NCBI GenBank assembly: GCA_030248295.1
Contig: JASANH010001039.1
Coordinates: 1,364,001-1,428,000 of the forward strand
Length of the DNA: 64,000 nucleotides
From: Mesodorylaimus sp. YZB2_4
Lineage: Eukaryota; Nematoda; Enoplea; Dorylaimida; Dorylaimidae
Direction of reading: 5' to 3'
Below, piece after piece: positions 56,991 to 64,000 of this stretch. The position numbers and the translations under genes are program-made. The number at the start of each line of letters is the position of its first letter. Position 1 is the first letter of the stretch. The notes beneath the pieces are model-generated. The model searched no databases and had not been told where the DNA came from. It saw only the letters and a list, made by a program, of their open reading frames with translations.

Positions 56991-57836
56991 TCATAACTGG
57001 GGAGACGGAGGACCCGATGGTGGAACCATGGCCATGAGTTCCTCTGTGGCAGCATTCTGCTCGAGCAAACGCATAGCAGTGCGGATGCGAGGATGTTTCT
57101 GTTTCATGAGGTCGCGAAATTCGAAATATGGTTGGATGGCCGCTGGAGGGACCAACGCGTATGGAGTGGCATCGCCATAAAATTTGATTGCGATCCTTCC
57201 ATCATTAGGTGGGCGCGAAGAGCCAGTATCGGTTAGATATCGGTCCACGGTGATAACCCTGGCTGGGGCTGGCTGGAACCCGCGGACCTTAGCCCAAATG
57301 AAGGAGCCAGGAGGAAATGGATCCAGTTTATGCGCGATAGGAGCATCCAATGCATCCGCGGCAGGATAGTGGCCAGTCTCCGTGGCCACGTTAGGACGCG
57401 AAATGACTGTAGTGGTCGAATCGTCGGCAAATGCGGCAATGCTTGCGTCATGTTCGGGGGCTTGACCTGGGGATGCCGATGAAAGGCCCTCTCGCAGTGA
57501 CGCTGGCCTGGCGGTCTCTGGTGGATCGCCTTCGTCGTCAGAGATCGGCTCGTCCAGTGTCAACGAAGCCCGAGGCGCTGCGGCTTGAGCAGGCGGGCGT
57601 AAATGGTTTACGTGCGATTCGATGACACGGGCCGGATTATCCAACAATTGCAACAGGACCGTGACCTCGCCAACAAATGCGATTATGCGATATGGGCCAT
57701 AAAAATGGTATCCGAGTTTGTGACAATCACCTCGTCGGTGGTAATGGACACGTACATAGACCACGTCGCCCACATGAAATTCGCGAGGGCGAGCCCTTTT
57801 GTTAAAAGCTCGTTTGGTCTGCGTTTTCAGAATGCT
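56991..57836 (-). CDS. integrase C-terminal part with GPY/F module and PWWP-like domain
   Basis: Open from just after TAA 57837 to the stop at 56991; the first ATG gives 260 residues. Residues 1-60: VGD-type linker start (MGDVVYVRVH) and GPY/F module (YHFYGPYRIIAFVGEV). About 61-150: acidic, Pro/Ala-rich linker. About 154-240 (57054-57314): GSFIWAKVRGFQPAPARVIT, then IAIKFYGDATPYALVPPAAI, then a helical end (FEFRDLMKQ, RIRTAMRLLEQN). This matches the layout of PWWP domains (a D/G-x-V-W-A/G-K-hydrophobic-G start, P-x-x-P core, hydrophobic-x-F-F/Y-G second strand pair, C-terminal helices). The PWWP tetrapeptide itself is QPAP, so one cage aromatic is lost while the F before it and the FYG aromatic remain. 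PWWP modules bind methylated H3K36 and DNA. The frame has no stops, unlike the rest of the element. Confidence 0.75.
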   Translation of the reverse strand, partial: SILKTQTKRAFNKRARPREFHVGDVVYVRVHYHRRGDCHKLGYHFYGPYRIIAFVGEVTVLLQLLDNPARVIESHVNHLRPPAQAAAPRASLTLDEPISDDEGDPPETARPASLREGLSSASPGQAPEHDASIAAFADDSTTTVISRPNVATETGHYPAADALDAPIAHKLDPFPPGSFIWAKVRGFQPAPARVITVDRYLTDTGSSRPPNDGRIAIKFYGDATPYALVPPAAIQPYFEFRDLMKQKHPRIRTAMRLLEQNAATEELMAMVPPSGPPSPQL

Positions 57837-59710
57837 TTAATGAGCCGCTTCGTGCAGAATTGCAAGGCGATCGCGCATCTTGGCCAGATATGAGGTCGTG
57901 GACATGTCGGCATTGTCGGAAGATTTCTGGGCGAAGTCGGAAGGCAGACGCAAGTCCTGTCCGAACAATAGCATGTTCGGCGAGTAGCCCGTGCTGCGGG
58001 AGGTCGCATTACGCATTGAAAACGAATGAGCGGCAAGTATTGTTGATCCCAGCTGCGCTGATCAGTGGCCGCATAGAAAGCCAGTTTAGATCCAATAATG
58101 GCATTTAGGCGTTCCACCTGGCCATTCATCCATGGCGAGTAAGGGGCAGTGACCCCTTGTTTGATGCGGAGTTCGTGCGTCAGTTGGGTCATGAACGAGT
58201 TAGCCCATTCCTTTCCACGGTCACTGTAAATGAATGCGGGTGGGCCGTGGCGGCAAACGATGCCTTCGAAAAATAATCGGACGATTCGTTTCATGCGGAT
58301 ATCGGACACTGCAAACGCCTCTACGTATTTGGTAAACCGGCATACAAAGACAACGATATATCGATTCCCGCGAAAGGATGTAGGGAGGGGGCCGATGCAG
58401 TCCATGGCCACCCGCTCGAAAGGGAACCCCGGAGGGGATACAGCATGCAGCTGCGCACGCGTGTTACGGCGAAGGCATGTCCGCCATTGTGAGGCTAAGC
58501 GTCGAATGTCCGACTCGAGTTTGCACCAAAAGTATTTTGCCTTGACCCGTTCCACGGTAGCATCTACTCTTGGATGCGCTACCAGTGGCTGCGAGTGTTG
58601 CAGGTAGAAAGCTTGGGCGATGAAAGAGGCAGGTAAGACGATGCGTGAGATGCCATCCTGGCCTCCGTGCACTAGCATTCCATCGTCATCCAGGCGGAAG
58701 TTCCGGGTATCTGGATAAGCGTGCAAGGCCAGGTAGCGGAAGTCGTCTGTGGACAAAATGCCATCCAGGTACGCAATCAGATCAGCCCAAGCTTCATCGG
58801 CTCTCTGTGCGGCATACACGTTTTCGCGAGTTATGTCAGGGGCGGCGGGTGGTTCCGCGTCTGTGTCATCTTCGCTGGACGCATCATCAGACAGGACCAT
58901 GTCCGGCTGTGCGGGTAGCCCAAACAATTCGTGGTCATCATCGAGGTCGGAGGCAGCGACCCGCGTCAGGACGGCTGCCGTAACCTCCGGCGATGGGTTG
59001 GCCAAGGGAAAGCGAGAAAGGGCATCAGCATTACACTTGGACGCACCAGGGCGGTACCGGAGCGTGAACGTATAGGACAATAACTTTTCGAAGATACGTG
59101 ATAAAGTCTTGCTGGGCTCATCAGCGACTGTGGGGTCGCGCTTGGTATTACCCCACCGTCTGACTAAGGGCTGATGATCGGTGTATGCCGTGAACTCTTG
59201 GCCGTACAAGTAATGTCGAAAATGACGGATAGCCCACAGCAGCGCAGTAGCTTCCCGTTCAGTGGCGCTCATGCTTCTAGGGCTGCTCGGCAATGGGGAT
59301 GAGGCATAGGCAATGACGTAATGCTCTTCATCATTCGGCTTGAAGGCATCGTCTGTCTGCTCCAAGACAGCTCCCATAGAATGAGCGGAGGCATCGACAT
59401 ACAGGACCCATTGCTTGTTATGGTTTGGATAGCGGAGGATGGGTGCAGTAGTCATAGCAAGTTTCATGTCCTCCAGCTCTGCCTGATGGACTGCAGTCCA
59501 TTCGAAAGGGATGTTTTTCTTACTCAATCGGCGTAGATTATCGACTCGACCAGCCATGTTGGGCACATACTAACGGTAGTAGTTGATCAGGCCCATGAAA
59601 GTGCGTAATTTTGTCAGATTGGTAGGAGCTGGGAACTCCCTGACCGCGGCAACTTTTCCAGGTTGGACAGCCACTCCGACTCTGGACACAACGTGGCCTA
59701 AGCAGTCCAC
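57837..59710 (-). pseudogene. Ty3/gypsy RT end, RNase H and integrase core
   Basis: Continues the RT (VDCLGHVVSR, LRTFMGLINYYR) across TAG at about 59571, then RNase H (LYVDASAHSMGAVLEQ, TEREATALLWAIRHFRHYLY, TDHQPLV) and integrase. The integrase zinc site is HPRVDATVERV...WRTCLRRN, with the second Cys of C-x2-C changed to Arg. The DDE core is present: MDCIGPLPTS, YSDRGKEW and PWMNGQVERLN. Near 58020 the frame shifts, and the conserved continuation (STGYSPNMLLFGQDLRLPSD) is read in another frame up to TAA at 57837. It is dead as an enzyme source. Confidence 0.88.
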
Positions 59711-61099
59711 CTATGGCTGGGCAAAGTTGCATTTCGACGGCTGTATGCGAAAGCTAGCCTGCCGAAGTCGGTCAAATACTCGATTCAGGTCAGTGAAGTG
59801 CTGCTCTGCAGTCTGGCTGTAGACTATGATATCGTCCATATATGATAGGCAACACTCCCAACTAAGGCCCGTGAGCGCCAGTTCTATGGCTCGCTCGAAC
59901 GTGGTGGGTGAATTCACGAGTCCCATGGGCAATCGGCGCCACTGATAGAGACCCTGCGGACATACAAAAGCGGTCTTTTCGGCTGTGCTAGGGTCAAGAG
60001 CGATTTGGTAGAACCCGCTAAACAGGTCGAGCGTTGAGAAGATAGAGGCTCCACCCAAGGCATCTAATAGCTCTTGAATGTTGGGCAAGGACCATTGATC
60101 GCGTACTGTAAGCGCATTAAGGTACCGGAAGTCGCAGCAGAAACGCCATTTACCGTTTTTTTTCCTAACCGTGACGACATTTGTCGACCATGGACTGTAT
60201 GCGGTGCGGTTGGCGTTCATACTCGCCGGCTGAAAGCTACTCGCATTCGCGTTCAAGCCGGATCGTGCTACTTGGTAGTTGTCTAGGCTCGAGCTCGGAG
60301 CCGCCGCGTGTGTTTGCTGTATAACCTGAGGGCATGGGACATTGGGAGGATGCCCATACCTGAGGCCACACGTACCGCAGTCTTTCTTTCTACAGTATCG
60401 ATGTATGTGGCTCTGCAGGCCGCAAAAATTGCAGGTGACCGAAGCATAGTAAGCCTTCATTTCTTCATCAGCCTGTTCGGGTGGCAGCAAGCGGGTTTTA
60501 CGCGATGGAGGACTTCTTGGCGGCGGCGCCTTTTGTTCTGAGGCCGCTCGCTGCCTATTGCTTGTGCCGTTCGAGTTGGTAGACCCTTTATTTGCGTTGT
60601 GCTTCGTCGTGACTGTTGCATTAGCGAAGACAGTTGACGGAGCAGGGCTAAGCGGACGACGTGATAACTCAGTTTCGATGTCAACCGCCCGATTGATCAA
60701 CTCTGCAAACGTGATATTGGGATTACCTGCCACAACAAGGGCTAACGGTTGGCCGATCTCTGGCCTCAAGCGCCTCTTGAATGCGCGAGCCAGAGTGTTA
60801 TCTTTTTCTGTTTCCGAGCTTCTTGGCTTAGCCTGACTGTATAGATCGGCTAAGGCGTAGGCAAATTGTATTGCAGTCTCTTTCGATTTCTGTATGCGGT
60901 CCTCGAACTTGTCCAAAGCCTCGGCCTGGCGCGTAGTCGAGGCAAATCGAGTCAGCATGGCTTCTTTTGTCTTACGCCAGCTCCGTTTGATCGGGGCCGG
61001 CATTTGTCGCCAATGCTCGGCGGCTATGTCACGGAAGTGGTGGGCAAACATCATCAGACAATCAGATTTGTCCCATCCGCGTGTCTCGGACACTTGCAT
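59711..61099 (-). pseudogene. Ty3/gypsy gag fused to reverse transcriptase by deletion
   Basis: An open frame of 462 codons. The first 150 residues are a retrotransposon gag helical core (GWDKSDCLMMFAHHFRDIAA, EHWRQMP). A CX2CX4HX4C knuckle CNFCGLQSHIHRYC follows at about 228, and at about 310 the chain passes abruptly into RT sequence (SPWSTNVVTVRKKNGKWRFC) with GLYQWRRLPMGLVNSPTTF and the catalytic YMDD (SYMDDIIVYS). Protease and the first RT segment are missing. A possible true gag start (ATG 61204, about 24 codons, RFFDPPFS) is separated by stops. The frame ends at TAG 59711. Confidence 0.88.
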
Positions 61100-62264
61100 T
61101 TTTGAGGGGGTTTACTGTAGTAAGGAGTGGTCAACTTGCGGTCATAGAGAAGGGGGGTCGAAGAACCTAGACTTTTTGAGATCGACGTTCATGGATCGCT
61201 CCATTGCAAAATTTTTTATACTGATCGTGAGGGTGAACAATGTATAGTCGGAACAAAAAGAGTATTTTGGATATAGGAAAGTTGCAGTGTGATTAATGCA
61301 ACGTGTCTAGCGGAGGGGTTGTTTTTATGACGATTAGCTCAGGGTATGCAGAATAGATGTGCTTTTAAGATATAAAACGAGCCGGGGTGGGGGAGCTGGC
61401 AGGATATATCTAAAAACATTATATAAATGGAGCCGTTGCGAGAGAGCTGTCGGGATAGATCTGCGTGCAAGATATGAATCGCACTGTTGCGGGAAATAGT
61501 GTTAGTTTTAAAAAGTCGGGAAAACGTATGAAACGAAAGCAACGGAACAGTTGGCTTGAGATGGAATGATAGAATGTGAGGTGCAATTTTAGCGCGATAA
61601 AGTATATGAAACAACTGATATGGTCCAGAATTAGTGACAGGTAGTTTAAATGAAAGGAAGATTTGCATTTGGTTACACAAGAGGAGTAAATGTAATCGCA
61701 AGATGTGGAAGTTGACCCTAGTATAACAGTGGAGAAAAATATGGGGGGTGTCAGTAGACGGTTACTGCTTCATGATATGGTGATGGCTACTATCAGAAAA
61801 GAAGGGGGTTGCAAAAGTGGTGATGTCGTCTAAGGTTAAAAAGTTGGCAATTTTGAGTTGTAAGAACTTTTGAATTAGGGCTGGTAGCAAAGACTGTACG
61901 ATGAAAGTAGTAGCGAGGTCACATGGACAATCCAAGCGCATAATAAGTTTTTGCTTTAAATAGACGGAAAGCAGGCATTCATGAAAGTCGACTGCAAGTA
62001 GGGTGGAGTAGTTCTCAGCGAAGAGATGTCAAGGGCCGGGTGGATGAGAAAGCAAACGACAGTCGGTCAATGGTCTACCTCAGCAACGGGTTAAATTTTT
62101 TAGAGAAAACCAGCTCTTTATGTGCAATAGTACCGCGCGCTCAAGCTGTCAATTTTCTTTGTTTTTTTGTTTTTTGTTAGTACGTTCACGACAGTAGAAT
62201 TCCGGTTTTCCGCGAGGTTTTTTGCCAATTCGAATGACATGCAAAAAAACAACACACGAAGCAA

Positions 62265-62345
62265 TGACGCATGGTCAATTGGTTGAGGTGTTGATCTCGA
62301 AATGATTAGGCCACCTATGCTGATTAGGAGGATGCAGGTCTATAC
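62265..62345 (+). repeat. SINE-like tRNA head
   Basis: ATGGTCAATTGGTTGAGGTG then TTGATCTCG resembles the A-box region of the 33335-33550 copy (CAGCTGGTTAAGGCGTTGAT). The B box GCAGGTCTATACTG is weak. Confidence 0.45.
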
Positions 62346-62865
62346 TGACTGGGGACACTGGTTTTCGAAGGTATGCGCAGAGTGAAAGCCGATGTTCGAT
62401 GAATATTTTGAAATGACTGGATTAAAAATGTCCTTAAAATGGACAAGTCTGCTTCTAACGGACCCGACTGGCAGGCATGGCTCCCTGGTAGCGGCAAGGA
62501 GCAGAAAAATTGGGAGCAGTTTTCAACTGTCACTGAGAAAGAAGTTCCGCTTCAAGCCACAAGCATTTGAGGACAGTGGTCGTGCTGAAATATATACGCG
62601 TGTTACAGGACAGTCTTGGATACCGTACAGCAAAACCTTCGCTGCTGTCCTGCTATGGTTTACCAATTCTATGTGTACGCGCAGATGATGCCGGAGATGC
62701 TGGTAATGTAGACAAATGGGGGAATATCCCATGAGAGTTGGTTAGTGCACGAAGTTGGTTAGTGCACGAAATTGCTAATGATGTGATGAGTTTGGACAAC
62801 CTGTAGGCGAAAAATCTTGCAAGGTCAGCGGGACACCCCAGCGGCGCAATGTGCAATGTGTTAGG

Positions 62866-63410
62866 GGCGATCCATAAAGGACGTCCTGTTAAGATTGGAT
62901 TTTTTTTTACTCATAGCTTTCCACATCCACGTCTCACCCATTTTGCGTTGACTGCTCCTAGAAATGGACGTAGTTCAGCAGATCACCCCCCTCCCCGCGA
63001 ATTGAAAATGTTATGCCAAAAACCCAGTGTTGAGGTTTTTTGTTTGGTTTCCGAAAAGACAATGATCAGAAATTAGAAAACAGAAAACACAGTAATTCAC
63101 CGACTGACCAGCCAGAATATTGGGAGCATGAAAATCATCTGATCTGGCTAACTAAATCCAGAAACAAAAGATCAAAAACAGGAAAACTATCGAGTTGAGT
63201 CACCCGACGAGGCGGCTCCAGATAATCGTTCGTAGCTAAGAATGCATTTTCATTATGTACGAATAAATTACCTAACTAAAAATGTTTGCCGCAATTTTTG
63301 AAAAGTGGACGTCCATCGCGCGCCAGCCTCCCGTCTCCCCGATCTACTTCTGTCCATTTTTCGCTCACACTCATCCTGCCCGTAAAGTATACCTCGTTTA
63401 TGGATGGTCG
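62866..63410. repeat. MITE-like GGACGTCC fragments
   Basis: GGGGCGATCCATAAAGGACG at 62861 and AAAGTGGACGTCCAT at 63303 with GTTTATGGATGG at about 63398. These are related to 20448-20540 and 22815-22915. Boundaries are uncertain. Confidence 0.45.
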
Positions 63411-64000
63411 CTTAACTGATAGAGACCGTGGAGACATGTAGGGATCAGCGTTTTTATTAATGCGGTACTGTATAACTTAGTGGAAAAAATTTTGTGAAAC
63501 GTGCTACTGACGATTACGGTTGGCGACATAAATAAACGAGCGGCATAGGCTCATCTTACATAACATGTGCTACAGTAATTTGAAGTAGATACTATAAAGT
63601 AGGAAGCGTAAAACATGTAGGCTTAAAGTGCGGGGCATATAAAGTGAGAGCTCCTATGCTGCTTTAGAGGAGAAGGTTTTGTTATACCGGGGAAAATTGT
63701 CATGTGGTAGAAATGGTAAGGGCAGGTGTGTTAGATTAGAGCTCTTGCTGTAGCTTTATGTGGTTTGTTTTAGTGCTGTTTTGTTTCATTCGTTGCTATA
63801 GGCATTTAGCACGTCTTGCGCAAAGACGGGTTTTTTGTGCATGATAAGTTTATGCTGCTCTTTGCGAGTGAAGCATTGCTGTAGCCAATATTCAAGTGCA
63901 GGGAAGAAAGATATGACTATGCAGACTAAGTAGGACGATGACAAAATATGGGGACTAAGGTTGACAAAAAACAGCGCTGATTTATCAGTACGCAAAAAAG

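Larger units (their letters stand above)
56991..61204 (-). mobile_element. Ty3/gypsy LTR-type retrotransposon, decayed, with integrase-PWWP tail
   Basis: Order on the minus strand: gag with a zinc knuckle, reverse transcriptase, RNase H, integrase, GPY/F module, linker, PWWP-like domain. This is the Ty3/gypsy order. Damage: an internal deletion joining gag directly to the middle of the RT (no aspartic protease), TAG at 59711 and about 59571, a frameshift near 58020 and TAA at 57837. The coding part is clearly GC-richer than its surroundings. LTRs, primer site and polypurine tract were not identified. Confidence 0.9.
61205..64000. other. right end of the window, repeats only
   Basis: 61335-61500 holds three degenerate units of 51-54 bases (AGATATAAAACGAGCCG, ATTATATAAATGGAGCCG, AGATATGAATCGCACTG). 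62265-62345 is a SINE-like head. 62866-63000 and 63300-63410 are GGACGTCC MITE pieces. No gene is recognised on either strand. Confidence 0.45.

Overview
This is nuclear DNA of an invertebrate animal, most likely a nematode. Four things point that way: genes are split by GT-AG introns whose acceptors are mostly TTTTCAG or TTTTAG; the window holds interstitial runs of TTAGGC/GCCTAA, the nematode-type telomere motif; the gene families are animal ones (mitochondrial propionyl-CoA carboxylase alpha, trypsin-like protease, 7TM receptor, Ly6-like protein, C-type lectin-like plus PAN proteins); and the rest is filled with decayed animal-type transposons. No operons, bacterial signals or CRISPR arrays are present. 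The species cannot be named from the sequence alone.

Layout. 1-8.0 kb: propionyl-CoA carboxylase alpha (minus strand), 13 exons rebuilt, last exon beyond the left edge. 8.4-8.5 kb: a lone, frameshifted last exon copied from a trypsin-like gene. 8.6-13.9 kb: AT-rich microsatellites and one copy of a dispersed repeat. 13.9-16.2 kb: a complete five-exon trypsin-like protease gene (minus). 17.4-19.0 kb: a 28-bp satellite. 19.9-23 kb: a SINE and MITE-like pieces. 24.0-25.1 kb: an intronless 7TM receptor gene. 28.8-29.0 kb: a relic of a Ly6-like exon. 32.0-34.9 kb: an unrecognised two-exon gene (minus) back to back with a three-exon Ly6-like GPI-anchor gene (plus). 35.1-35.95 kb: a BEL/Pao gag relic. 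38.6-39.4 kb: the second copy of the dispersed repeat. 40.3-40.6 kb: a broken PAN exon. 42.5-43.5 kb and 48.5-50.6 kb: two divergently transcribed paralogous CTLD-PAN genes, with a decayed two-ORF PIF/Harbinger transposon between them. 50.9-52.2 kb: a DNA element with terminal inverted repeats of about 130 bp. 55-56 kb: small repeats and a MITE. 57.0-61.2 kb: a decayed Ty3/gypsy retrotransposon (minus). 61.3-64 kb: repeats only.

The host genes do not form a pathway. The carboxylase is mitochondrial housekeeping. The protease, Ly6-like and CTLD-PAN products are predicted to be secreted or surface proteins, and each of these three families has left a broken copy nearby, so the region shows repeated local gene birth and decay.

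The most unusual feature is the C-terminal part of the Ty3/gypsy integrase. After a GPY/F module and a long acidic linker it carries what reads as a PWWP domain, where chromoviral elements carry a chromodomain. This would be a different chromatin-reading module fused to an integrase.
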